Origin: Podila epigama
Lineage: Eukaryota; Mortierellomycota; Mortierellomycetes; Mortierellales; Mortierellaceae
Reading direction: 5' to 3'
Length of the DNA: 17,392 nucleotides
Assembly (NCBI GenBank): GCA_015679605.1
Contig: JAAAVE010000267.1
Coordinates: 1 to 17,392, forward strand
Shown here piece after piece: positions 9,033 through 17,270 of this stretch. Below the pieces are notes generated by a model, which searched no databases, was not told the DNA's origin, and was given only the letters and a program-made list of their open reading frames with translations. The position numbers and the translations under genes are program-made. Each line of letters starts with the position of its first letter. Within the stretch, counting starts at the first letter, position 1.

Positions 9033-10764
9033 ATGGACGTCTATTCATTGACAAAGAAACAGCGCCCTACTCAACTCACACGAGCAGAAATCGACCCATC
9101 CGCTTCCACCATGACCCAGCAACAGCAACAACCCGTTAGTTTGGCCCCACCTACATTGGAGGAAATCGAATCAAAGCACTCGCAACTGCCCCCACAATAC
9201 CGTCAAGCCGTGCTAGAACAACAGCAACGCGAGCACCAACAACGGCTACTGCAACAGCAGCAGCAACAGCAACAACAGCAGTCAGCTAAAGTCTCTTCAC
9301 CAAATTTGGACTCTCCACGGCTCCCATCTTCTTCGTCACTCGCGTCACCATCTTCTAGCCATGTAGGCCAAGGCAACCGCACCAACCCTTCCCACCAACG
9401 TATCCTCTCGGCCCCCCATACAAACTCGCATCGTTCGAACAGAGGCTCAGATGCCACTCTTTCCACACAAGGACCTTCTCGTGCACACTGGAAGGTAAGA
9501 AAGTGACATGATCCGGAGGGATTATCTGTTGTCTGTTGTTTATATCTGTTGTCTGTTGTTTATACAACAGCCAAAAACCACACATACCATACATGCATGC
9601 TCCTTTCCCCACCCCACCAAAAGAAACAAGCCATTTTCTATTTTGCTCTTGTCTTTTTCTTATTATTTTTTTCATCTCCGAAGGAACACATGAAGAGATT
9701 CATTTCTGTTGCTCCAATCTTACTGCATTTATGCACGCACCTCTTTTTTAACATACTTCTTTGTCTTTGTCTCTGTCTTGTCTTGTCCTTGTCTTCTTGT
9801 CAATGATTAGCCTGATAGCAGCGCAACACAATGCTCTTGGCCAGGATGCGGAAGGGAGTTTGGCTTTTTCGACCGCAGGCATCACTGTAGAAGGTATATA
9901 CGGAACATTCATGACATTCATTCGGGATATTTGTATCTATCCCTTTTTGTAACTTATACAAGCGTAACGGAGGAGACACTAACGCGCATTTACCATGCTG
10001 TTCCATGTGGCAATGACTAGGTGTGGTGAAATCTTTTGCAGTGCACATTGCTCAAAGACGATTCCTCTAGACAATGCCTTGGATTTCAACCCGGCCATGG
10101 GCATCAGTAGCAGGGCCTGCATAGGATGCTTTGAAGAGTTTGAGCAGTGGCAAGGAGTCGTCCCAACCTCATTGACCTCGCCCTCATCCACCTACAACAG
10201 CCCACAACAGCAGCTTACTCATCACTCTAGGGGTGCTATCGGATCAGTATCAGAGTCGAACCTCGCTAATAACTATGGGTCCGGAGCAGGCGTCGGAACC
10301 AGCTCACACAAGCCAAATGGGCATATCACAGATGGATTGTTCAGCCAAACCGGAAGCAGTACTTCGGGCGATACTCTTGGTCGCGAAGGTGAGTTTTGTT
10401 GTCATGGATGATATGGGAGGCTCTTTATCATCAATACCATCGATTTATTATATATCCGATTCATCCGATAGTGTGATGAACTAACTCGTCTATATCGATC
10501 ATATTTTTCTCTCTCCATTGCTCCTTCGCATCTCAATATAGACATCGTTCGGGGGCTGCCAAAGTCAACCTCAGACAACATTGCCATCAAATCCCGGCCC
10601 GCACAAGGTAGGGAATATGAGGTCAAACGAAACATCAATGGTATATATGGTACTTCAAAATGGGATTCTAAAAAGTTGTCCGCTTTCCACTTTTATGTCC
10701 TGTAGACCAAACAGTGATGCCAATGCCTTCCGTGCCCCACGACTGGTCCTGGAGCACATTCTAA
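9033..10764 (+). CDS. FYVE zinc-finger protein (PI3P-binding, endosomal)
   Basis: Five exons (9033-9494, 9811-9893, 10021-10388, 10542-10607, 10706-10764) encode 345 residues. FYVE domains bind phosphatidylinositol 3-phosphate on endosomes and vacuoles. The domain spans about 153-225: WKPD (the WxxD motif, created by the first splice), DRRHHCRRCG (the R+HHC+xCG motif, 175-184) and SRACIGC (the RVC motif as RAC). Likely zinc ligands are Cys162, 167, 180, 183, 188, 192 (or His191), 215 and 218. The N-terminus is Gln-rich (LLQQQ...), then Ser/Pro-rich; the region after the finger is Ser/Gly-rich and probably disordered. The last 59-nt exon ends in HDWSWSTF, a Trp-rich tail I recall from other fungal FYVE proteins, which is why I splice 10608-10705 rather than read on to the TAG at 10703. 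The start could instead be the in-frame ATG at 9111, in a better context (CCACCATGA). Confidence 0.88.
9523..9562 (+). repeat. Perfect 20-bp tandem duplication in FYVE intron 1
   Basis: TATCTGTTGTCTGTTGTTTA occurs twice in direct succession (9523-9542 and 9543-9562), just after the 5' splice site of the 316-bp first intron. The second copy overlaps a 7-bp inverted repeat, CTGTTGT...ACAACAG (9553-9570). Confidence 0.95.
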
Positions 10765-11309
10765 GGACGTGGACTAGAATAATGACCATCCACGTTTCCT
10801 ACTTTTTTTTCCCATTTTCTTTTCCGTTTGGATATCACGCATGCTTTCAGATCCACCTACCTGCTGGCCATACAATTCGACTATTCATAAAATTGTCAGT
10901 CGAACAAACAAGAATAACGACAAACATTCAAACTACATATTCACATAGACACATACATACATTCATATCATATCACTCATACTTTGTCATATACTCAAAT
11001 CACATACTCAACCCATCCACTCACATGGGCAATGAGTTATATTCTCTCTCTCTCGCTTTCTTTCCATGTTCTCACAAACATCAAGGGCTGTTTTTGCTCC
11101 TGGGAAAAAATGACTAGGCGTGTGTGGTACAAAATGAGTCAAGCTTGGAGGTACAAAGACAACACGCCGCCGCCTTCGTTTCCTCCAATCTTTTTTGTGA
11201 GAGCAAAAAGGGTGTTCACTATAAAAGACAGCACAGAGTTGGTATTGTCCCTGCCTTTTTGCATTTTCTTAGTAAACCCAAAAAAAAAACATTGAAAGAA
11301 CCACCCACC
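10765..11309. promoter_or_regulatory. Intergenic region FYVE gene to GNAT gene
   Basis: The region holds the FYVE 3' UTR and the GNAT promoter. It is rich in CATA/CATT words (about 10920-11000) and has a short TC repeat (about 11042-11055). A TATA box lies at 11220. ORFs crossing it have no family resemblance and run through the TATA box. Confidence 0.55.
11220..11227 (+). promoter_or_regulatory. TATA box of the GNAT gene
   Basis: TATAAAAG begins 90 bases before the ATG at 11310. It argues that transcription starts near 11250 and that the in-frame extension upstream of 11310 is not translated. Confidence 0.65.
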
Positions 11310-12083
11310 ATGGTCGTCACGAGCGCCACTTGCACCACCAACACCAACACCACTACCACTGCCAGCACTAAAATGAATACCAATACGAACACCATTATCG
11401 ACACAAGTAATACCGCCGCAAGTGAATTGCCACCGATCCGCAACGCTGGTCCCTTTGAGGTCACACCAGACATCTTCCTTTCACCGTTTGGACTGAGCGA
11501 CACTGACGAGGTCTACCGAGTACTGAACCAGAGTCCAGTGATCTCCCAGGGACTCTATTCTGCTAACGTGACATTCCCCTTTCCTTATGAGAATGCCCTC
11601 AGATTTACCAAGCGTCACCAAACAAAGATGCTCGAGGACGCTATAGACTCGTTGGCAATACGATATGGAGGTCCCACAGGACCTGTGATTGGATTACTGG
11701 GTTTGCATGAAATGGATCATGAAGACGATGGGTTACCGCCCTGCTACCATGATGTTCAAGTGGAAGATTCGTCTTCAGTGGGTGTAGATTCAGCAACGGT
11801 ACCCGTGAAGCGAGTGCCAGTGCGGTGTGGGACGTTTGGCTATTGGCTCTCTCCAGAATATACGGGGCGAGAGATCATGACCCAGGTAGTGTCCTACGCG
11901 CTGAAGCATCTTTGCCGCGCTGGCTTTGGGTACGAGCGTATGCACGCGAGTGCATGGGATGACAATGTGGCCAGCTGTCGTGTGATGGAGCGGGTCGGCA
12001 TGCGTCCTGTAGAGTCGTATCCATGTTTTGTGCCAAAGTTCAATCTGACCAAGACGTGTGCGCATTATATTATAGATGTCTGA
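11310..12083 (+). CDS. GNAT-family N-acetyltransferase, RimJ/RimL-like
   Basis: A single exon of 257 residues. GNAT enzymes transfer the acetyl group of acetyl-CoA to an amine; the substrate here cannot be told. The start is taken at the ATG in CACCATGG, a strong context 90 bases after a TATA box; the open frame continues upstream but would include the promoter. Residues 1-38 are a Thr/Asn low-complexity leader. The Acetyltransf_3 signature is clear: FGYWLSPEYTGREIMTQVV (176-194), which forms the CoA pyrophosphate loop, and NVASCRVMERVGMRPV (219-234), the motif B helix that packs against CoA. The middle (about 135-170) has an extra acidic and Ser/Val-rich insertion. In the CoA loop the usual GRGIM appears as GREIM (Glu188), so activity is not certain. 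AATAAA follows 18 bases after the stop. The gene is convergent with a CsbD-like gene, with 186 bp between stops. Confidence 0.87.
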   Translation: MVVTSATCTTNTNTTTTASTKMNTNTNTIIDTSNTAASELPPIRNAGPFEVTPDIFLSPFGLSDTDEVYRVLNQSPVISQGLYSANVTFPFPYENALRFTKRHQTKMLEDAIDSLAIRYGGPTGPVIGLLGLHEMDHEDDGLPPCYHDVQVEDSSSVGVDSATVPVKRVPVRCGTFGYWLSPEYTGREIMTQVVSYALKHLCRAGFGYERMHASAWDDNVASCRVMERVGMRPVESYPCFVPKFNLTKTCAHYIIDV

Positions 12084-12100
12084 CATGTAACAACAGCAAA

Positions 12101-12106
12101 AATAAA
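12101..12106 (+). terminator. Polyadenylation signal of the GNAT gene
   Basis: AATAAA 18 bases after the stop at 12083, in A-rich context. Confidence 0.5.
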
Positions 12107-12149
12107 ACGTACTATTTTCATTATTGGTTTTCAAGAAGTATGAGTGTTG

Positions 12150-12155
12150 TTTATT
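12150..12155 (-). terminator. Polyadenylation signal of the first CsbD-like gene
   Basis: AATAAA on the minus strand, 115 bases beyond the stop of the gene ending at 12270. With the GNAT signal at 12101 it implies that the two 3' UTRs nearly meet or overlap. Confidence 0.45.
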
Positions 12156-12269
12156 ATGTACAGAACAAACAACACATGGAGCAAAGAAAAAAGAGTGGTG
12201 CTTCATGTTTGTTTGAGAAAACTATCAACGAGATACGAGGTGGGGTGGGTGAGGGGCACTTTCTCACTC

Positions 12270-12554
12270 TTAGACATTGCGCTGAATAGCACCCTTGGCT
12301 TGGTTCGCATGGCCTTCAGCCTTCAATGAGTGGTTGTTGGTCAAAGTACCAACGGCGTCCTGTACATGGCCCTTGATCGTGTTGCTCAATCCCTCGGAGT
12401 GCAACTTGGCGTCAGCGATTGCCTGTGCGGTTTCGCCCCTGGTCTTTTGTGCGGCTCCTGAGGCTGCAAGGGTAGGGTTTCCGATGGCCGATCCGATGGA
12501 CTGCTTGGCGTTACCGATGACCTGGTCAGCCGAGTTTTGCATGCGTTCAGTCAT
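12270..12554 (-). CDS. CsbD-like stress protein, copy 1
   Basis: An intronless 94-residue protein of the CsbD family, small hydrophilic proteins first known as sigma-B general stress genes in bacteria and also found in many fungi. No enzymatic role is established for the family. Two imperfect CsbD-type units are visible: KQSIGSAIGNPTLAASGAAQ (about 17-36) and KGHVQDAVGTLTNNHSLKAE with GHANQAKGAIQ (about 61-91). Composition is Ala, Gly, Gln, Asn and Lys rich with no Cys or Trp and no signal peptide, as expected for a flexible cytosolic protein. It is 72 percent identical (68 of 94, no gaps) to the next gene, so the two are tandem duplicates. A TATA box lies about 134-143 bases before the ATG, and the first 90 bases of leader lack G entirely. 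A CCCCT element (stress-response-element-like) sits at 12710-12714, just upstream of the TATA box. Confidence 0.93.
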   Translation of the reverse strand: MTERMQNSADQVIGNAKQSIGSAIGNPTLAASGAAQKTRGETAQAIADAKLHSEGLSNTIKGHVQDAVGTLTNNHSLKAEGHANQAKGAIQRNV

Positions 12555-12687
12555 ATTGAATAAGTGTTTTGGAAAGTGTTTATTTTTTTGGTGTTGGTTG
12601 TGTTGGTTGTGTGTGGGTGTTGGTTGTGTTTGTTTTAGAGATGTCGAAAAGTGAAGTGAAGTGTGAAGTTAAGACGACTTGGACCAT

Positions 12688-12697
12688 CTTTTATATA
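12688..12697 (-). promoter_or_regulatory. TATA box of CsbD-like copy 1
   Basis: TATATAAAAG on the minus strand, about 134 bases before the ATG at 12554. A CCCCT motif at 12710-12714 lies just upstream of it. Confidence 0.65.
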
Positions 12698-13305
12698 CAA
12701 GTCTTTAATCCCCTGTACTTTCACATTACATCATTGTTACTACGCAAAATAATAAGGTGAAAGTCAGGCTTCGTACTTCAATGACAGCATAAAATTGCCA
12801 CGGTTCCTGCAAGATTCATTGGGCAGTGGGGTGTAACAGCCAATGAGAATCCATCCATTACAACATCCAACATCCTTTTACGACCAGGACACCCACAAAC
12901 ATACGTGACACTTGTTCTCTGCTTCGCAAGTTTTTCTATTGAGGTGCGACTTTGGCAAAGTCTTTTTTTTTTTTTTGCGTGCACATCCAAAAGCACATAA
13001 AAAAAAAAAAAAAAAATCGTGTAGCAATCGCTAGCCCATGTAACGCTGCAAGACGAAGTAAAGAAGCGCTATTAGTCTATTAGACTTATTTGGTTCAATG
13101 GTAAGTATTACAGAAGTAAAGGGTATTAGGTCCTTTCGAAGCTGAAAACAGCAACAGCCCATTGACGCTTTGATACTTGTTTGACTTTTTTGCATGGACC
13201 TTGGGCTTTACACTTAATGTAGTGGGGCTGTGTACAATACATAAACCCTACGCACACACAAACAAACATTATTGAAGCCATTTTTTGTTATAGATTGAAG
13301 TTTGA

Positions 13306-13311
13306 TTTATT
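13306..13311 (-). terminator. Polyadenylation signal of CsbD-like copy 2
   Basis: AATAAA on the minus strand, 83 bases beyond the stop of the gene ending at 13394. Confidence 0.45.
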
Positions 13312-13393
13312 TACAGAAAGAAAAGTCGTACAAGAAAAAAAACTTGACGAGAAAAAAAAAAAAAAAACTTGACAAGAAAAGAATCAAGTCTTC

Positions 13394-13678
13394 TTAAACG
13401 TTGCGCTGGATGTCACCCTTGGCTTGGTTGGCATGTCCCTTGGCCTCCATCGAGTGGTCGTTGGTAAGAGAACCGACGGCTTCTTGAATGTGACCCTTGG
13501 CACTGTTGCCAACGCCCTCGGCGTGGGTCTTGGCATCGGCCATACGCTGAGCGTTGTCGGCTTGAGTCTTCTGGGCGGCTCCAGAGGCGGCGAGGTCAGG
13601 GTTGCCGATAGCAGATCCAATGGATTGCTTGGCGCTGCCGATGTACTGGTTAGCGGTGTTCTGGAGACGTTCGGTCAT
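13394..13678 (-). CDS. CsbD-like stress protein, copy 2
   Basis: An intronless 94-residue CsbD-family protein, the tandem paralogue of copy 1 and exactly the same length. The ends MTER and QRNV and the core KQSIGSAIGNP are unchanged, while residues 39-60 and charged positions differ most (for example TRGETAQAI against TQADNAQRM). Two CsbD-like units lie at about 17-36 and 61-91. No signal peptide, Cys or Trp is present. The TATA box is about 123 bases before the ATG, and the first 82 bases of leader contain a single G. The similar architecture of both promoters suggests parallel high expression, perhaps under stress; that is inference. Complete length and intact frames indicate both copies are functional. 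Confidence 0.93.
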   Translation of the reverse strand: MTERLQNTANQYIGSAKQSIGSAIGNPDLAASGAAQKTQADNAQRMADAKTHAEGVGNSAKGHIQEAVGSLTNDHSMEAKGHANQAKGDIQRNV

Positions 13679-14261
13679 GTTTGATAAAAGGTGTTTTTGC
13701 TTGGTTTTTTTGTTTTTGGATTGGGGGAGTAGTGGTTTTTTTTTGTAGTTGTGGAAAAGTCTTGATGATGATGGTGAACAGATGCGAGGTGGCCACCTTG
13801 CCTTTTATACAAAAAAAAAAAAGTCAGGACTTGATGCCACCACTCGATGATTTTCGACATTCGATGTTTGTCACCATGATGTAAACTGTACTGAATGGAA
13901 CTGTAGCGCTGCAGTGTATAGATTCAACTCATGCGCCAAGTGACTCGGATAGGCGGAGGGGGACCCGTCGTCCCAATTACTCTGAAGCGAGCATACAATG
14001 ATGTCAATAAAGACTTTGTCGATGGCTATTGGTCTCAAAGGACTCAAGGCGTTTCTTTGTCGCGAAAAGGCACAAACATGAAAAGCACATTCGGTTACAC
14101 CACACGGAAACACTTGTTTGCTTTACTCCATCGTTCATTGTTGTGAATGAAATTAAAGGTGATATCATCATGACATGACAATTGACAAAGGCAGATATGC
14201 GCCCAGAGTGAGTGGCTGAATGAAATGTTCATTAAATTTTACGTGACAGGGCATTTGAAAT
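13679..14261. promoter_or_regulatory. Promoter of CsbD-like copy 2 and 3' flank of the phosphatase gene
   Basis: The region contains the G-poor leader, a TATA box, and an AGGGGG stretch at 13957-13962 that could act as a stress-response element in either orientation. ORFs here show no family resemblance. Confidence 0.5.
13801..13809 (-). promoter_or_regulatory. TATA box of CsbD-like copy 2
   Basis: TATAAAAGG on the minus strand, about 123 bases before the ATG at 13678, the same arrangement as in copy 1. Confidence 0.65.
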
Positions 14262-16131
14262 TTACATTTGTGTACGTTGAAATGCAGTAGTCTCTTGTGG
14301 TTGTGGTGCTTTGGACTGCACCAAAGTCACAATCACCGTTATATCGTCGATTTTCCTAGACACGACAACGATTTTTTTTACGCGCAGAATCAAAATACGT
14401 AGGCTGTCAGCTTCTGAATCCTGTTTTTTTTTTTTTTTTTTTTTGGCATAAACCAGAAGAAAAGAGATGCGAGATATAAAAAACAAAAATAAATGGCAAA
14501 AAAAAGACTTACCCGCCAGATCGGATGTGGATTGCACTCGAGCTGAATGGCGTCCGACGCTTCTGATCCAATGAAAAACGTCTCGCAGTATTGGTCAGTC
14601 GCTGGGAGAGTGTTCGGACACTCGCAAGCACGTCAGCGACTGGCATGTTCTTGCCTGCTACTGAATCCTTGTTCCGGATCAGATCACCTAGTTCACGGTC
14701 CACCAACTCAATGGCCTCCTCTGTAAACACATTATCCCAGAACCCATCCGTCGCCAGCACAATCACATCGCCGTCCTGGAGCTGGTGGGTCGTCTGTGCC
14801 GCATCCTTGGGCATATCCATAACATGTTGTCCTGCGCCTGGGTATCCTGGAGGGAGTACCGTGAGTTGGTATGGACAGTTCCAGAAATGTTGTTGTGAAG
14901 GCGACTCGTACACGCATTGGTTGTTCCGAATCAATAAATAGGCACTGTCGCCCAGGTTGGACGCACGAAGCGTTCCTGTGAGTTTGCATAATGAGAGAAT
15001 ACAAGCGGTGCTAGAGCCTAGGAGAGAGAGAGGGAATGTCGTTGTGACGAAAAGACAAAGCTGTTAGCTGACAGCAGTCCTGTTCAAATGATTAACATGA
15101 ACTGAGATCGATTTTTCTTTTTCTTTTTTTTACCTGCTTTGACTTTGCCTTCCTTGACAAGCTCTGTGTATGCGCCGTCTAGAATCGTCTGTGCGTCCAA
15201 GATCTTGCCTCCTGTCGTCTTGTCGTCCGATCCATTGTCCACGTCCGTGAGGCGTGCAACCGCTTCGGCATTGTCCATCAGAGCCCAAGAAAACAGTGCA
15301 GGATCAACGCCCACCTTGGATTATTAAAGAGTGACTACATTAGCACATCATGACCAGATCGATCTGTATAGTAGTATGAAATGTGAAGATGAGAAAGCAA
15401 GGAGGCAAAATAAAAAAGAAAAAAAGAAAAGAAAAGCTGAAACTCACCTCTGCCCATCCACCGACACCATCAGCAACACCAAGTGCAACACGGCGGGGAG
15501 TCGATACATGGAAAAAGGCATCTTCACCTGCATCAACCTTACCAGGACGCAGTTTCTGCTTCCACCATTCTACATTACTCTCTTCGTCTTCGCTACCATC
15601 TGAATGCCGGGTTGTCATTGCATGGTGCGACTTGCGCCGCGTCTTTGGATGCCAACTTGCAGCCAAGAGATAGTTAAAGGCAACAGCTGACGGTGAAGGA
15701 GAAGTGGAAGTGGAGGTGTTTTGTGCAGAAGAAGAAGAAGAACTCTTTTGGTCATTAGGTGAAGTTGTTGCTGAGCTCGATGACGAGGTCTCTGTTGAGG
15801 CTGCTGCTGCATGTTTAGAATTCTTTTTTTTCGCCGACTGTGTTAATGGCTCGATTGACTCTTGGCGTCTTTCCTTTGGTGTCGTTGTGGTGTGAAGTGA
15901 CTTTGTAGAATTGCCAGACAGAGCTTTTGCTATACTGCACACGGTCTTTTCAGCGCGGCTCGTGGAGTTTGAGAGGAGTTGGGGTGAATGGGGAATGTAA
16001 CGCTGCAGGTGCACCCTTGAGAAGGGTCGTGTGATCCAATGCGTGATCCGTTGGGATGCAGCAATAGAGTAGATGGCCATGATGCGAGTGGGAGACATCC
16101 CAAGAGGCCTTGTCATGTTTCTACCCAGCAT
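14262..16131 (-). CDS. PTC7: Ptc7-like PP2C protein phosphatase, probably mitochondrial
   Basis: Four exons on the minus strand (16131-15448, 15314-15134, 15017-14513, 14355-14262) encode 487 residues; introns are 133, 116 and 157 bp. It is a metal-dependent Ser/Thr phosphatase of the PPTC7 branch; yeast Ptc7 acts in mitochondria, where it dephosphorylates Coq7 and supports coenzyme Q synthesis. Metal-binding and core motifs are intact: AGEDAFF (Asp204), GVADGVGGW (Asp221, Gly222), GSSTACILSL (289-298), NLGDSAYLLIR (Asp312), VIVLATDGFWDNVF (Asp379, Asp383) and KIDDITVIV (Asp460-461). Several splices fall inside motifs and restore them, which supports the model. The N-terminus (residues 1-80) is rich in Arg, Ser, His and Thr and poor in acids, as in a mitochondrial presequence; residues 105-150 are a Ser/Thr low-complexity linker. 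Retaining intron 1 would give a truncated 263-residue product with a hydrophobic tail. Mets at 1, 6, 12 and 18 leave the exact start open. Confidence 0.94.
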
Positions 16132-16244
16132 TGGCGAGGTTTTCTTGGGATGGACTGGTGATCAAGAGGGGGACAGTTTTGTGTGTGTGAGAGAATGAGG
16201 AAGTGAATGTACAGCAGGTTCGAGTGATGGAAAGGATTGAATGG

Positions 16245-16253
16245 TATAAAAGG
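16245..16253 (+). promoter_or_regulatory. TATA box facing away from the phosphatase gene
   Basis: TATAAAAGG on the plus strand, 114 bases upstream of the phosphatase start but pointing the other way. The first ATG downstream (16399) opens only a 60-codon ORF of no recognisable family. Confidence 0.35.
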
Positions 16254-16452
16254 AATTGCCTTTGTTTTTTTCTTTTTTTTTCCCTCGTCTCCAAGTCACG
16301 TTGTGACATTTTAAAAAAAAACTTTGTGCCACACACACAAAAAAAACATTCTTCTCCACAAGCATTCACCATACAAACATACACCACAACCCACTCACAT
16401 GGTATTATGCAACGTTATTCAAAAACACAAAGGAAGTGTCCACAAAATTTCA

Positions 16453-16458
16453 TTTATT
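16453..16458 (-). terminator. AATAAA on the minus strand in the gene-poor end
   Basis: The hexamer lies 74 bases beyond the stop of a 25-codon ORF (16609-16532) that itself follows a minus-strand TATA box at 16711-16720. It may be chance in an A/T-rich stretch. Confidence 0.25.
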
Positions 16459-16710
16459 CATCTCTATGTTAACATATTCGCATCTACAAAGTCACCGCCA
16501 ACACGTATTTCCTCACTAGCTTTTCTATGGATCAGATGGATGATGGTACATCACTATCTTGAAAAGGCCCTACCTTGACCTGTGGTCCAACACAACAAAT
16601 ATCAAACATTGTCAAGAAAGACTAGCTATTAAACTGTTCAGCACAAAGAAAAAATAGGACATCGATTAGTGTCAGACAATGAGTAAAGAAATATCGTGCG
16701 AGCCATTCCT

Positions 16711-16720
16711 CCTTTTTATA
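16711..16720 (-). promoter_or_regulatory. Orphan TATA box on the minus strand
   Basis: TATAAAAAGG on the minus strand, 580 bases upstream of the phosphatase start and 102 bases upstream of a small ATG-initiated ORF. It could drive a short transcript or a long, perhaps spliced, phosphatase leader. Confidence 0.35.
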
Positions 16721-17214
16721 TCTTTGTTTTTTTTTGTTGCAGGGTGTATGTGGGACGTGTGTATTTTGTTGTCAGAATTATGTTGATCTCATTAGGTACT
16801 TTGACCTTAAACGAGCTGGGTTAAATTAGCATAAGAATTTCATCGTATAAAAAATACGCCTGACCCACATATTCCCATTGCAACAAAGATAAAGAGAGAG
16901 GACAGGTGAATCAATGGAAAGGGAGGGATTGAATACATACCAAGTGATCTGCGAGAAACGTGTGTCTAATTCACTCCTGTCGGTTCAAGTGGATTGTTCG
17001 CGCCATCCTCTCAAGTAATCAATCTCAACTGATCAACAAGACAATGAAAGGAAACAAAAAGATGATTGCTTTCTTCGATCAACCTCAAACTGAAAGGAAG
17101 CAAGAGGGAGATCAGCAGAATAAACAATCACCATGATCCATTCATTGCTCACCGATCAGAAAGAGAATAACCTCAATCGGATGGGGACAGATCAATTGCA
17201 CCAACAAGGATGAA

Positions 17215-17270
17215 ATGGATGGATGGATCGATGAATGGATGGATGGATATATGGACAGAAGGATGGATGG
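17215..17270 (+). repeat. Imperfect TGGA tetranucleotide repeat
   Basis: Three blocks of (ATGG/TGGA)n separated by short interruptions, followed by AG-rich sequence (about 17292-17312). It is ordinary simple-sequence DNA. Confidence 0.9.

Larger units (their letters stand above)
12555..13393. other. Intergenic region between the two CsbD-like genes
   Basis: The right half is the 3' flank of copy 2 (AATAAA at 13306-13311), the left half the promoter and G-free leader of copy 1. It also holds long A or T runs (12964-12976, 13000-13016, 13353-13367) and a 13-bp palindrome at 13074-13086. No credible ORF or RNA gene is seen. Confidence 0.55.

Noticed and set aside
10542-10705. FYVE exon 4 read straight through to the TAG at 10703
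   Set aside because: It is open and cannot be fully excluded, but splicing 10608-10705 (GTAGGG...GTAG) keeps frame and gives the HDWSWSTF end, while the read-through tail looks like random sequence.
11124-11309. N-terminal extension of the GNAT reading frame
   Set aside because: It spans the TATA box at 11220 and lacks family resemblance; the ATG at 11310 has a strong context.
13088-13140. tRNA-like boxes TGGTTCAATGG and GGTCCTTTCGAAG
   Set aside because: They loosely resemble A and B boxes, but the D, T and acceptor stems do not pair.
16121-16387. 88-codon minus ORF overlapping the phosphatase start
   Set aside because: It is Phe/Lys low-complexity sequence from T and A runs, out of frame with the phosphatase and lacking family resemblance.
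16932-16944. GTATGT donor and a possible splice to 16590 on the minus strand, as the end of another gene
   Set aside because: The upstream frames contain stops close by and no reading frame resembles a known protein; kept only as the mini-unit finding.
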